Of a stretch of 64,000 bases of DNA, positions 9,998 to 19,220 are shown one piece after another. A program made the translations under genes and the position numbers. Position 1 is the first letter of the stretch; each line of letters starts with the position of its first letter. Below the pieces are notes generated by a model that did no database searches, had not been told where the DNA came from, and saw only the letters and a list, made by a program, of their open reading frames with translations. Source of the stretch: Geobacteraceae bacterium (lineage in GTDB: Bacteria; Desulfobacterota; Desulfuromonadia; Geobacterales; Pseudopelobacteraceae); contig JAAXTM010000003.1 of the NCBI GenBank assembly GCA_013336525.1, forward strand, positions 248,001 to 312,000, read 5' to 3'.

Positions 9998-11053
9998 GTG
10001 TCACTTCCGAAACAGATGAGAGTTGCCGTTGATGCAATGGGCGGTGACAATGCGCCTGTTATTGAAGTTGAAGGTGCTGTTGCTGCGTGTCGTGAATTCG
10101 GGCTGTCGGTCACGCTTGTCGGTGACCGTGTGCGTTTGGAGGCTGAACTTGCCAAGCACAATGCCAGCAAGCTTGATATTGATATTTTTCATGCAAGTGA
10201 AGTTGTCGGCATGCATGATTCTGCTTCAGATGCAGTAAGGAAGAAGCGAGACTCTTCTGTGCGTCGGGCATTCGAGCTTGTCAAAGACGGCAGGGCATGT
10301 GCAGCTGTAAGTGCAGGTAATTCCGGTGCAACCATGGCGTCCGGCATGTTTGTCCTGAAGCGAATCAAAGGGATTGAACGTCCGGCGATAGCGCAGTTAT
10401 TTCCTACCCTTAAGGGGCAAACGCTGGTTCTGGATATAGGCGGTAATGTAGATTGTAAGCCGCTGCATCTCGTTCAATTTGCCATCATGGGAGAGGTTTA
10501 TGCTCGCTATGCCATGGGTGTGCTTTCACCAAAAGTCGGTCTGCTTTCCAATGGTGAAGAGGATTCAAAAGGGAATGAACTCACTAGGGAAACTAACGCC
10601 ATTCTGCGCAAAACATCGCTTAATTATTGCGGATATATTGAAGGCCGGGATATTTTTGCCGGAGCTGTAGACGTTGTAGTTTGTGATGGCTTTGTAGGAA
10701 ATATTGTCCTGAAGCTTTCTGAGGGTTTGTCTGACGCTGCCGGCAAAATGCTGAAAAGGGAAATCGTTAAGAGTTGGATCTCCAAGGTCGGCTATCTTTT
10801 TGTGCGCGGTGCATTCGGCCGTTTCAAAAAGCTTGTCGATTATGCAGAATATGGCGGCGCACCACTACTGGGAATTAACGGTGTTGGCATGATTTGTCAT
10901 GGTGGCTCTAACGTCAAGGCGATCAAAAATGCGATACTGTTTGCTCATGAATACGCTAAAAACGGTGTCTCTGAGCATGTTGCTGAAAAATTATCTGAAA
11001 ATCATTCTGTCTTGATACAAAGGGATAACCAGTCTCTGAGTACTGCAGAGTAA
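9998..11053 (+). CDS. plsX: phosphate acyltransferase PlsX
   Basis: A 351-residue enzyme that converts acyl-ACP to acyl-phosphate, the first step of the PlsX-PlsY route to phosphatidic acid at the membrane. Family marks are [12 protein letters not shown] at the N-terminus, [44 protein letters not shown] and [22 protein letters not shown] at 9998 was chosen (GAGAG upstream); an ATG at 10016 is possible. The gene is 12 bases behind rpmF and 13 bases before fabH. Confidence 0.95.
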   Translation: MSLPKQMRVAVDAMGGDNAPVIEVEGAVAACREFGLSVTLVGDRVRLEAELAKHNASKLDIDIFHASEVVGMHDSASDAVRKKRDSSVRRAFELVKDGRACAAVSAGNSGATMASGMFVLKRIKGIERPAIAQLFPTLKGQTLVLDIGGNVDCKPLHLVQFAIMGEVYARYAMGVLSPKVGLLSNGEEDSKGNELTRETNAILRKTSLNYCGYIEGRDIFAGAVDVVVCDGFVGNIVLKLSEGLSDAAGKMLKREIVKSWISKVGYLFVRGAFGRFKKLVDYAEYGGAPLLGINGVGMICHGGSNVKAIKNAILFAHEYAKNGVSEHVAEKLSENHSVLIQRDNQSLSTAE

Positions 11054-11066
11054 TGGAGATTCAATC

Positions 11067-12047
11067 GTGAATGTCAGAATTACCGGAACTGGCTCTGCTT
11101 TGCCCGGGAAAATTCTCACTAATGCTGATCTCGAACAGATGATCGATACCAGTGATGAATGGATCACCACAAGGACCGGCATTAAAGAGCGTCGTATTGC
11201 TGCTGACGGTGAATATACCTCAACATTTGCTGCGGAAGCCGGCCGTAGTGCTATGGCAATGGCAGGTGTTAAGCCTGAAGAAATTGATCTGATCATTCTT
11301 GCTACTGTTACACCTGACTTTCCTTTCCCTTCTACCGCCTGCATTGTTCAGGATCTTCTGGGTGCTACTAATGCCACAGCTTTTGATCTTTCGGCTGCAT
11401 GTTCCGGTTTTATCTATGGTTTATCAATCGCAGAAAAATATATTCGCTCTGGTGCTGCGCAAAAGATACTTGTAATAGGGTCTGAAGTGCTTTCACGTGT
11501 TGTTGACTGGCAGGATCGCAATACCTGCGTTCTCTTTGGAGACGGTGCCGGTGCTGTCGTTCTTGAAGCTTCTGATGGTGACCATTCTCTACTTTCAACA
11601 CATACGTTCAGTAACGGAGCATACTGGAATCTTCTTTATCAACCGGGGAGCGGCAGTCGTAATCCGGCGACCGATAGCCGTACTATCGATGAACGGCTGA
11701 TCTATCTGACTATGGAAGGCAATGATGTCTTTAAATATGCAGTTCGTGGCATGGAGGACGTTGCTTTAATGGCTCTGGACGCTAATGGGTTATCTCCGTC
11801 AGACATTTCTCTCCTGATTCCTCATCAGGCTAATCGCCGTATTATTGATGCGACAGCGAAACGACTTGGACTTGATTCTGACCGTCTGTTCACTAATCTC
11901 CAAAATTATGGTAATACCTCTTCCGCATCAATTCCAATTGCACTTGATGAGGCAAACCGGCAAGGGGTCCTAAAACCATGCAGTAAGCTGCTACTAGTGG
12001 CTTTTGGCGGCGGTTTTACTTACGGCTCTGCGTTAATAAACTGGTAG
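11067..12047 (+). CDS. fabH: beta-ketoacyl-ACP synthase III
   Basis: A 326-residue initiating condensing enzyme that joins acetyl-CoA (or branched acyl-CoA) to malonyl-ACP. The catalytic triad is Cys112 (DLSAACSGF), His253 (LIPHQANRR) and Asn283 (NYGNTSSAS). The start is a GTG at 11067 with TGGAG in front. It lies in the plsX-fabH-fabD series. The Trp at 32 (SDEWITTRTGI) is typical of CoA-using FabH. Confidence 0.96.
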   Translation: MNVRITGTGSALPGKILTNADLEQMIDTSDEWITTRTGIKERRIAADGEYTSTFAAEAGRSAMAMAGVKPEEIDLIILATVTPDFPFPSTACIVQDLLGATNATAFDLSAACSGFIYGLSIAEKYIRSGAAQKILVIGSEVLSRVVDWQDRNTCVLFGDGAGAVVLEASDGDHSLLSTHTFSNGAYWNLLYQPGSGSRNPATDSRTIDERLIYLTMEGNDVFKYAVRGMEDVALMALDANGLSPSDISLLIPHQANRRIIDATAKRLGLDSDRLFTNLQNYGNTSSASIPIALDEANRQGVLKPCSKLLLVAFGGGFTYGSALINW

Positions 12048-12083
12048 CATAATCAAGCAATATAGTGATATAAGGATATCCAT

Positions 12084-13010
12084 ATGTCTAAAACTGCTTT
12101 TATTTTTCCTGGTCAAGGTTCCCAGTACCCTGGAATGGGAAAGGAATTGTTCGATACGTTTCCGGTTGCACGTCACATCTTTGAAGAAGCTGACGATGCT
12201 CTTGGGTTTAAACTATCTGACCTCTGTTTTGCTGGTAGTGAAACAGACCTTAAGTTAACTGCCAACACCCAGCCGGCAATATTGACAGCTAGTATTGCAA
12301 TATTGAAGGTCGCCCAGCAGGAAGCCGGACTGAAAGCAGATTTCGTAGCCGGCCATTCTCTTGGTGAATACTCTGCTCTGGTATGCTCAGGAGCTCTCAC
12401 TCTAACTGACGCTGTAAAAACAGTGCGTGCCCGTGGAACATTCATGCAGGAAGCGGTTCCGGTCGGCACTGGAACAATGGCCGCCATGCTCGGGGTTGAG
12501 CGTGACGTTCTTGAGGAAATTTGCCGTGATGCCGCTGAAGGCGACGTGGTTTCACCGGCCAACTTTAATTCTCCCGGCCAGATAGTTATCGCCGGTTCAG
12601 TCTCAGCAGTTGCACGTGCTATTGAAATTGCCAAAAGCCGTGGTTTTAGAAAAGCCATGCTGCTGCCGGTCAGTGCCCCCTTTCATTGTGCATTGATGCA
12701 GCCTGCCGCAGATCGCCTCGCAGTAGTACTGAGTGCTATCAATTACAATGATATGATCCATCCGGTAGTCAGCAATGTAGAGGCGACAGCCAACAGTGAC
12801 AAGGGCAGGATAAGCGAGTTGCTGGTTTCCCAGGTTTGTGCCCCGGTCCTCTGGGAGCAGTCAGTTATTGCTATGGCGGCATTAGGGGTTACCAGATTCA
12901 TTGAGATAGGTCCAGGCAAGGTTTTGTCCGGGCTTGTAAAGCGCATCACAAAAGAAGTTGCAACCACAAATGTGGAAGATATTGCTACTCTGAAACTGTT
13001 GGCGAGTTGA
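12084..13010 (+). CDS. fabD: malonyl-CoA:ACP transacylase
   Basis: A 308-residue acyltransferase that loads malonate on ACP. It shows [12 protein letters not shown] (8-19), the nucleophile Ser92 in GHSLGEYSA and His201 in SAPFHCALM. Its ATG has AAGGA in front. It is 36 bases behind fabH and 46 bases before fabZ. Confidence 0.96.
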   Translation: MSKTAFIFPGQGSQYPGMGKELFDTFPVARHIFEEADDALGFKLSDLCFAGSETDLKLTANTQPAILTASIAILKVAQQEAGLKADFVAGHSLGEYSALVCSGALTLTDAVKTVRARGTFMQEAVPVGTGTMAAMLGVERDVLEEICRDAAEGDVVSPANFNSPGQIVIAGSVSAVARAIEIAKSRGFRKAMLLPVSAPFHCALMQPAADRLAVVLSAINYNDMIHPVVSNVEATANSDKGRISELLVSQVCAPVLWEQSVIAMAALGVTRFIEIGPGKVLSGLVKRITKEVATTNVEDIATLKLLAS

Positions 13011-13056
13011 TTTTGCTCCAATCGTTACTCATTACTTTTGTCAAGGGAAACTTAAT

Positions 13057-13494
13057 ATGCTCGACATCAATGAAATAATGAAGATTCTACCCCATCGTTA
13101 CCCATTTCTGATGGTTGATAAGATCCTGGAGATTGAACTCGGCAAAAGCATAGTTGGAATAAAAAACGTTAGCATCAATGAACCATTTTTCCCGGGACAT
13201 TTTCCTGGCCATCCAGTTATGCCAGGGGTGCTGATCATCGAAGCGATGGCCCAGGTAGCCGCAATTTTAGCCTATTCCTCCGATGAAAGCGTCCGTTCCA
13301 AGGTTACGTATTTCGTTGGTATTGACAATGCTCGTTTTCGCAAGCCGGTTATGCCTGGAGATCAACTCCGTTTTGAAATTGCAGCTACCGGATGCAAAAG
13401 GGGTATCTGGATTTTTGACGCCAAGGCCTTTGTTGACGGAAAACTTGTCACAGAAGCCGAGTTGAAGGCGACCTTTGCCGACAAAAACAACTAA
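13057..13494 (+). CDS. fabZ: 3-hydroxyacyl-ACP dehydratase FabZ
   Basis: A 145-residue hot-dog-fold dehydratase. It has [12 protein letters not shown] at 10-21 and the catalytic His48 and Glu62 in [14 protein letters not shown] and LIIEAMAQ. It dehydrates 3-hydroxyacyl-ACP in elongation. In many proteobacteria fabZ is in the lpxD-fabZ-lpxA cluster; here it is between fabD and fabG, making the core elongation set more complete. Whether a second fabZ exists elsewhere cannot be seen. The ATG at 13057 has AAGGGAAAC upstream. Confidence 0.95.
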   Translation: MLDINEIMKILPHRYPFLMVDKILEIELGKSIVGIKNVSINEPFFPGHFPGHPVMPGVLIIEAMAQVAAILAYSSDESVRSKVTYFVGIDNARFRKPVMPGDQLRFEIAATGCKRGIWIFDAKAFVDGKLVTEAELKATFADKNN

Positions 13495-13520
13495 TATAAG
13501 GTTACTGGAAAGGATTGATC

Positions 13521-14258
13521 ATGCCTAAAGAAAAAGTTGCAGTTATTACCGGAGCATCACGCGGAATTGGCAGAAGTATTGCGCTGGCACTGGCAGCCCA
13601 GGGAGCAACCATCGTGGCTGTAGATATGGACCAAGCGTCCACCGAAGCTGTCGTGGCCGAGTTGCAGGCTGCTGGCGGCAAGGCTCTGGCAGTGGTAGGT
13701 AATGTGACCGTGTCGGCAGATGTCGAACGCATGTTTGATGCGGCTACCGAGGCATTTGGACGTGTTGATATTCTGGTCAATAATGCCGGTATTACCCGTG
13801 ATGGCCTGCTGATGCGTATGAAGGATGAGGATTGGGATGCTGTTCTCAATGTAAATCTTAAAGGGGCTTTTCTCTGTACCCGTGCAGCTTTCAAGGTTAT
13901 GAGTAAGCAGCGCTACGGTCGTATCATTAATATCGCATCGGTTGTCGGGCAGATGGGCAACGCCGGTCAAGCCAATTACTGTGCCAGTAAGGCCGGACTG
14001 ATAGGACTTACCAAGTCCAATGCCCGCGAGATGGCAAAACGAAGCATCACAGTTAACGCTGTTGCTCCCGGCTTTATTGCAACTGCCATGACGGATGCAC
14101 TTTCTGACAAGGTTCGCGCCGAACTTACTGCCCAGATACCGCTGGAGCGCCTTGGGAGTTCCGATGATATTGCCAATGCAGTTGTTTTCCTTGCTTCTGA
14201 AGCCGCTGGATACATTACCGGTCATGTTTTGTCAGTAAATGGCGGTATGTACATGTAG
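13521..14258 (+). CDS. fabG: 3-oxoacyl-ACP reductase FabG
   Basis: A 245-residue short-chain dehydrogenase. The NADPH motif GASRGIG is at 11-17, NNAG at 87-90 and the catalytic residues are Ser140, Tyr153 and Lys157. The C-terminal SVNGGMYM ends like other FabG proteins. The ATG at 13521 has GGAAAGGA upstream; a TTG six bases earlier is not preferred. The cluster context makes the FabG call secure among SDR enzymes. Confidence 0.95.
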   Translation: MPKEKVAVITGASRGIGRSIALALAAQGATIVAVDMDQASTEAVVAELQAAGGKALAVVGNVTVSADVERMFDAATEAFGRVDILVNNAGITRDGLLMRMKDEDWDAVLNVNLKGAFLCTRAAFKVMSKQRYGRIINIASVVGQMGNAGQANYCASKAGLIGLTKSNAREMAKRSITVNAVAPGFIATAMTDALSDKVRAELTAQIPLERLGSSDDIANAVVFLASEAAGYITGHVLSVNGGMYM

Positions 14259-14291
14259 TACTGAATGTGGCCCTGGAATTGGAAATATCGA

Positions 14292-14320
14292 TTGACTTTT
14301 AAAGATTTCATGCTTAATTA
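14292..14320 (+). promoter_or_regulatory. possible internal promoter for acpP
   Basis: TTGACT at 14292-14297 and a poor -10 TAATTA at 14315-14320 with 17 bases between lie in the unusually AT-rich 119-base gap before acpP. A separate strong promoter for acyl carrier protein would fit its high demand. The -10 match is weak, so this is a candidate only. Confidence 0.3.
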
Positions 14321-14377
14321 ATCACAAAGCATTATATACGAAACCTGAAAAGGTTTAAAATCACACGGAGGTGGAAG

Positions 14378-14611
14378 ATGTCTGATATTGCAAAGCGGGT
14401 AAAAGAAATCGTTGCAGAACAGCTTGGAGTCGAAGAAGCTCAGGTTTTAACCGAGTCTTCTTTTATGGATGATCTTGGAGCAGATTCTCTTGACACAGTT
14501 GAGTTGGTTATGGCTCTTGAAGAAGAGTTCGATATTGAAATTCCTGATGAAGATGCAGAAAAAATTCAGACAGTGAATGACGCCATCGAATACATCACTG
14601 AGCACAGCTGA
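14378..14611 (+). CDS. acpP: acyl carrier protein
   Basis: A 77-residue acidic four-helix protein carrying acyl chains on 4'-phosphopantetheine. The attachment serine is Ser37 in [19 protein letters not shown] near-ideal ACGGAGGTGG site precedes the ATG. It has its own terminator, so it is probably expressed both with the fab cluster and at a higher level alone. Confidence 0.97.
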   Translation: MSDIAKRVKEIVAEQLGVEEAQVLTESSFMDDLGADSLDTVELVMALEEEFDIEIPDEDAEKIQTVNDAIEYITEHS

Positions 14612-14622
14612 TGACACATCGG

Positions 14623-14646
14623 GAGGGGCGCAAGCCCCTCTCTTTT
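14623..14646 (+). terminator. intrinsic terminator after acpP
   Basis: A perfect 7-bp G/C-rich stem (14623-14629 with 14634-14640) with a GCAA tetraloop is followed by TCTTTT. It lies 12 bases after the acpP stop and before fabF, so it probably lowers fabF expression relative to acpP. Confidence 0.78.
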
Positions 14647-14689
14647 CATTTACCATGACAGAAGTTATCGTTACTTGGAGCTATTTATC

Positions 14690-15922
14690 ATGAGAAGAGT
14701 TGTAATTACCGGTGTTGGAGCTATCTCACCACTCGGATGTGGAAATGACAAAAACTGGGATGCACTTATCTCAGGAAAGTCCGGCATAGGTTTGATTACC
14801 CGTTTTGATACGAGCGATATGCCGGTCAAAATTGCTGGCGAAGTTCCTGATTTCAATGCTGAAGAGTATATCGATAAAAAAGAGATCAAGAAGATGGATC
14901 TTTTTATCCAGTATGCTCTTGCAGCTGCTCATTATGCGATGGAAGATTCCGGATTAGTGATCAATGATGAAAACGCCGAACGTGTGGGCGTTCTTGTTGG
15001 TGCCGGTTTGGGTGGATTGCCGACTATTGAAAAGTATCATACGCTGCTCGCCGAGGGTGGTCCCAAGAAAATTTCCCCGTTCTTTATTCCCATGCTGATT
15101 ATCAATCTTGCCCCTGGTCATATTTCCATAAAATACGGAGCCAAGGGTCCAAATATTTCTTCCGTATCTGCATGTGCAACCAGCACCCATTCGATTGGTG
15201 ATGCATATCATATCATTAAACGTGGCGATGCAGATGCCATGATCGCAGGTGGTACAGAGTCCGTTATTACTCCGCTTGGTATTGGTGGTTTTGCAGCCAT
15301 GAAGGCACTTTCCGACAGAAATGACGATCCAACAGCAGCCTCACGTCCTTTTGATAAGAACCGTGATGGTTTTGTCATGGGTGAAGGTGCCGGGATTGTA
15401 GTTCTTGAGGAGTATGAATCCGCAAAGGCGCGTGGGGCCAAAATATACGCCGAGATCGTAGGATATGGCATGACAGGTGATGCTTATCATCTGACCGCAC
15501 CGGCACCTGGTGGAGAGGGTGGTGCGCGAAGCATGAAAATGGCACTAAAAAATGCCGGAATTACTCCTGAACAGGTCTCTTATATCAATGCACATGGTAC
15601 CTCTACGCCGATTGGTGACATGTATGAATCCATGGCCATCAAGAGCGTTTTTGGTGATCACGCAAAAAAAATGCTGGTCTCTTCAACCAAATCCATGACC
15701 GGTCATCTTCTTGGTGCCGCAGGCGGTATAGAAACAGTATATACTCTCATGGCAATGGAAAAGTGTGTTGTTCCTCCGACAATCAATTACACTGACCCGG
15801 ATCCCGAGTGTGATCTTGATTATGTCCCAAATACCGCACGCGAGGCAAAGCTCGAATACGCCATGAGCAACAACTTCGGTTTTGGCGGTACTAATGCTAC
15901 CCTTCTGTTTAAGAAACTATAG
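14690..15922 (+). CDS. fabF: beta-ketoacyl-ACP synthase II
   Basis: A 410-residue elongating condensing enzyme. The nucleophile is Cys162 ([11 protein letters not shown]), with His302 (NAHGTSTP) and His339 ([10 protein letters not shown]). The N-terminal [15 protein letters not shown] is classic. The ATG at 14690 has TTGGAG at 14675-14680. rpiB follows after 13 bases. Confidence 0.96.
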   Translation: MRRVVITGVGAISPLGCGNDKNWDALISGKSGIGLITRFDTSDMPVKIAGEVPDFNAEEYIDKKEIKKMDLFIQYALAAAHYAMEDSGLVINDENAERVGVLVGAGLGGLPTIEKYHTLLAEGGPKKISPFFIPMLIINLAPGHISIKYGAKGPNISSVSACATSTHSIGDAYHIIKRGDADAMIAGGTESVITPLGIGGFAAMKALSDRNDDPTAASRPFDKNRDGFVMGEGAGIVVLEEYESAKARGAKIYAEIVGYGMTGDAYHLTAPAPGGEGGARSMKMALKNAGITPEQVSYINAHGTSTPIGDMYESMAIKSVFGDHAKKMLVSSTKSMTGHLLGAAGGIETVYTLMAMEKCVVPPTINYTDPDPECDLDYVPNTAREAKLEYAMSNNFGFGGTNATLLFKKL

Positions 15923-15935
15923 GAGGGGAGACATT

Positions 15936-16379
15936 ATGATCATTATTGGAAGTGACCATGGAGGATTAAATCTTAAAACAGCACTCAGTAGCTATCTGCA
16001 TCGCAGGGGAATTGAAGTAACAGATGCCGGGACTAATGGCGATTCTTCTGTTGATTATCCCGATTTTGGTCAGAAGGTTGCCGAAACTGTAATTACAGGA
16101 GAGGCGGAGTTGGGTATTCTGATCTGCGGAACAGGTATAGGAATGTCAATTGCTGCCAACAAGATCCCTGGTATTAGAGCCGCTTTGGTAACTGATGTTT
16201 TTATGGCGCGCATGGCCAGAGAGCACAATAATGCCAATGTGCTGGTTCTTGGTGGACGAGTCCTTGATGAACAGAAAGCATGTGATCTGGTTGGTGCGTG
16301 GCTTGACGCAAAATTTGAAGGCGGTCGCCATCAGGCGCGTCTGGACAAGATAACAGCGCTTGAAAATAAGTATTCCTGA
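15936..16379 (+). CDS. rpiB: ribose 5-phosphate isomerase B
   Basis: A 147-residue RpiB/LacAB isomerase that interconverts ribose and ribulose 5-phosphate. Asp7-His8 (GSDHGG) and Cys64 in LICGTGIGMSIAANK mark the active site. A very strong AGGAGGGGAG precedes the ATG at 15936; the frame is open further upstream inside fabF but has no ribosome site. The fabF-rpiB-glyA order is conserved in related genomes. Confidence 0.94.
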   Translation: MIIIGSDHGGLNLKTALSSYLHRRGIEVTDAGTNGDSSVDYPDFGQKVAETVITGEAELGILICGTGIGMSIAANKIPGIRAALVTDVFMARMAREHNNANVLVLGGRVLDEQKACDLVGAWLDAKFEGGRHQARLDKITALENKYS

Positions 16380-16412
16380 TTCATAGAGAGTTTAAGTCTT
16401 TTAAATATCTGC

Positions 16413-16447
16413 AAGCGGGACCTGCCAAGGCATGTGTCCCGTTTCTT
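16413..16447 (+). terminator. possible terminator between rpiB and glyA
   Basis: A 9-bp stem with one G-U pair (16413-16421 with 16436-16444) and a 14-base loop is followed by TTTCTT. The long loop makes it weaker than the other terminators listed. Confidence 0.45.
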
Positions 16448-16493
16448 GTTTGCAAAATGTCATCGATATAAAGAACTATTACAAGGAGAACCC

Positions 16494-17741
16494 ATGTCAG
16501 TCCTTTCCCAATTTGATCCACAGGTAGCTGATGCCATTCGTCATGAAACGGAGCGCCAGGAATATAATCTGGAGCTGATTGCCTCTGAAAATTTTGTTTC
16601 AGAAGCTGTTATGGAGGCACAAAGTTCGGTCATGACCAACAAGTACGCCGAGGGTTATCCCGGTAAGCGTTATTATGGTGGATGTGAACATGTTGATGTT
16701 GTAGAACAGTTGGCCATTGATAGGGCCAAGGAGCTTTTTGGAGCTGATCATGCCAATGTCCAGCCACATTCCGGTTCACAAGCCAACATGGCTGTCTATT
16801 ATGCTGCATGCAAACCTGGCGACACGATCCTCGGCATGAACCTTTCGCATGGTGGACACCTTACACACGGCAGTCCGGTTAATTTTTCTGGTCGTTTCTA
16901 CAATATCGTCCCATACGGAGTGTCACCTGAAACAGAAACAATAGATTACGCCGAGGTTGAACGTCTGGCCGTGGAACATAAACCAAAAATGATTGTGGTC
17001 GGCGCCAGTGCATATCCAAGAATCATTGATTTCCCCGCTTTCAGAGCAATCGCCGATAAAGTTGGTGCGCTGGTCATGGTTGACATGGCTCATATTGCCG
17101 GTTTGGTTGCCGCCGGCGTTCATCCCAGTCCAGTTCCGTATGCCGAGTTTGTCACTACAACTACCCATAAAACCTTGCGCGGACCTCGCGGAGGCATGAT
17201 TCTATGCCGCGAAGAATTTGCCAAGGCGATAAATTCCCAGATTTTCCCAGGTATTCAGGGTGGTCCTCTAATGCATGTTATCGCCGCCAAGGCGGTGGCG
17301 TTCAAAGAAGCGCTGCAGCCGGAGTTTAAAAGCTATCAACAGCAGGTCGTAAAAAATGCCAAGGCACTTGCAGAGTCGCTTGTTAAGCGTGGTTTCAAAT
17401 TGACAAGTGGTGGTACAGATAACCACCTTATGCTAATTAATTTTTCTGGTACCGAGATAACTGGTAAGGCTGCCGAAGAAGCTCTGGACAAGGCAGGTAT
17501 CACTGTCAACAAGAACACCGTACCATTTGAAACACGCTCTCCATTTGTGACTTCTGGTATACGTGTAGGGACACCAGCCTGTACTTCCCACGGTCTGAAA
17601 GAGGCTGAAATGGACCAGGTTGCCGGTTATATTGCCGATGCTGTGGCGAATATTGGCAACGACCAGAAGTTGGGTGAAATAAAGAGTCAGGTAAACAGCA
17701 TGATGAAAAAATTTCCACTTTACGCTGACAGGCTTGCCTAA
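16494..17741 (+). CDS. glyA: serine hydroxymethyltransferase
   Basis: A 415-residue PLP enzyme that interconverts serine and glycine and charges tetrahydrofolate with one-carbon units. The PLP lysine is Lys226 in [15 protein letters not shown]. Other marks are LIASENFVS (28-36), [15 protein letters not shown] and the [11 protein letters not shown] segment at 196-206. The ATG at 16494 has AAGGAGAA upstream. In many related genomes nrdR and ribD follow glyA; here bioA does. Confidence 0.96.
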   Translation: MSVLSQFDPQVADAIRHETERQEYNLELIASENFVSEAVMEAQSSVMTNKYAEGYPGKRYYGGCEHVDVVEQLAIDRAKELFGADHANVQPHSGSQANMAVYYAACKPGDTILGMNLSHGGHLTHGSPVNFSGRFYNIVPYGVSPETETIDYAEVERLAVEHKPKMIVVGASAYPRIIDFPAFRAIADKVGALVMVDMAHIAGLVAAGVHPSPVPYAEFVTTTTHKTLRGPRGGMILCREEFAKAINSQIFPGIQGGPLMHVIAAKAVAFKEALQPEFKSYQQQVVKNAKALAESLVKRGFKLTSGGTDNHLMLINFSGTEITGKAAEEALDKAGITVNKNTVPFETRSPFVTSGIRVGTPACTSHGLKEAEMDQVAGYIADAVANIGNDQKLGEIKSQVNSMMKKFPLYADRLA

Positions 17742-17764
17742 TTGTCAATTATAACGTAGTAACG

Positions 17765-17797
17765 AGACCCACCGGACATGTTCCGGCGGGTCTTTTT
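17765..17797 (+). terminator. intrinsic terminator after glyA
   Basis: A 12-bp stem with one mismatch (17765-17776 with 17782-17793), 5-base loop and a run of Ts. This is a strong textbook terminator 23 bases after the glyA stop. Confidence 0.88.
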
Positions 17798-17835
17798 TAT
17801 GATTGTGAAAATAACTGTGGCAAAGGAAGCAACAA

Positions 17836-19200
17836 ATGTCTGAAGCCGGCTCTATATCTACTGAACAATTGCGCCTGTGGGATAAACGACACGTTTGGCA
17901 TCCGTTTACTCAGATGCAGGAATGGGAACGTGACGAGCAGATTATTATCGTAAAAGGGGAGGGCTGCTGGCTGATTGACACAGATGGCAAGCGCTACCTT
18001 GATGGTGTTGCCTCAATGTGGACAAATGTTCATGGCCACTGTCGCCGGGAATTGAATGATGCTCTTAAAGAACAGGTTGACCGCCTTGAACACTCGACAC
18101 TGTTGGGACTTGCTAGTGAACAGAGCATTATTCTGGCTGCTCGACTGGCTGAAATCACTCCCCCCGGGTTGGATCGTTTCTTTTATTCGGATAACGGTTC
18201 AACCGCCATGGAAGTAGCGGTCAAGATGGCCTATCAATATCAGGTACACAAGGGGCGACCCGAGCGGAGCCGCTTCATAACATTCAGAAATGCCTATCAT
18301 GGTGATACACTTGGTGCGGTGAGCGTTGGAGGAATCGGTATTTACCATACAACCTTCAGGCCACTCATGTTCGAGACGCTGCAAGCTCCCTCTCCATACT
18401 GTTACCGTTGTGAGCTTGGCTATAAAAGTGACTCATGCGACTGGGAGTGTGTTAAGGCACTCGAAGAGCTTATGGAACAGAATGTCGGTCAGGTTGCCGG
18501 TCTCGTTATTGAGCCTCTTGTCCAGGGTGCAGGCGGGATGATCGTTCAGCCGGCTGGATTTTTAAAATGTGTTAGAGAGCTGTGCGACCGTTATGATATT
18601 CTGATGATCGCTGATGAAGTTGCCACCGGTTTTGGAAGGACAGGCGAAATGTTCGCCTGCAACCATGAGAGCGTCATCCCTGATATAATGGCAATTTCAA
18701 AGGGTATAGCCGCAGGATACCTTCCCTTGGCGGCTACGGTGACTGGTGAAAAAGTTTATTCAGCATTTTTGGGTTCTTATTCAGAGCTGAAAACGTTTTT
18801 TCATGGTCATACTTTCACCGGGAACCCCTTAGCCTGTGCCGTTGCTTTAAAGAGCCTGCAACTCTTTAAGCAGGATAACCTGTTGGCAGAGCTTCAACCC
18901 AAAATCGCCCGGCTTAAAATGCGTCTGGATGATTTCATGTCCATGCCGCATGTTGGTGATGTCCGTCAGTGCGGTCTGGCTGCTGGTGTCGAACTGGTTG
19001 AGAACAAGGAAACCGGGTCACCGTATCCCTGGGAGGATAGTGTCGGGATCAGAGTTTGTCTTGAAGCTCGCAAACGTGGTATTTTTTCTCGCCCGCTGGG
19101 AAATACAATTGTAATATTTCCACCGCTGGTCATTTCAAACAGTGAGCTTGATATGCTTTTGGATGTACTGTATGAATCGATACGGGTTGTTACAGAATAA
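17836..19200 (+). CDS. bioA: adenosylmethionine-8-amino-7-oxononanoate aminotransferase
   Basis: A 454-residue class III aminotransferase that makes 7,8-diaminopelargonate in biotin synthesis, using SAM as amino donor. It starts LRLWDKRHVWHPFTQMQEW, the BioA-type N-terminus. It contains YSDNGSTAMEVA, the pyridine-binding IADEVATGFGRTG and the PLP lysine at 289 in AISKGIAAGY. AAGGAAG precedes the ATG. No other bio genes are visible. The short gap to the next gene suggests co-transcription with a regulator. Confidence 0.93.
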   Translation: MSEAGSISTEQLRLWDKRHVWHPFTQMQEWERDEQIIIVKGEGCWLIDTDGKRYLDGVASMWTNVHGHCRRELNDALKEQVDRLEHSTLLGLASEQSIILAARLAEITPPGLDRFFYSDNGSTAMEVAVKMAYQYQVHKGRPERSRFITFRNAYHGDTLGAVSVGGIGIYHTTFRPLMFETLQAPSPYCYRCELGYKSDSCDWECVKALEELMEQNVGQVAGLVIEPLVQGAGGMIVQPAGFLKCVRELCDRYDILMIADEVATGFGRTGEMFACNHESVIPDIMAISKGIAAGYLPLAATVTGEKVYSAFLGSYSELKTFFHGHTFTGNPLACAVALKSLQLFKQDNLLAELQPKIARLKMRLDDFMSMPHVGDVRQCGLAAGVELVENKETGSPYPWEDSVGIRVCLEARKRGIFSRPLGNTIVIFPPLVISNSELDMLLDVLYESIRVVTE

Positions 19201-19220
19201 TTGATGTTATAGGCGCCATA

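Noticed and set aside
13557-14225. Minus-strand open frame of 222 codons opposite fabG
   Set aside because: It mirrors a well-conserved SDR gene and shows no domain or ribosome site.
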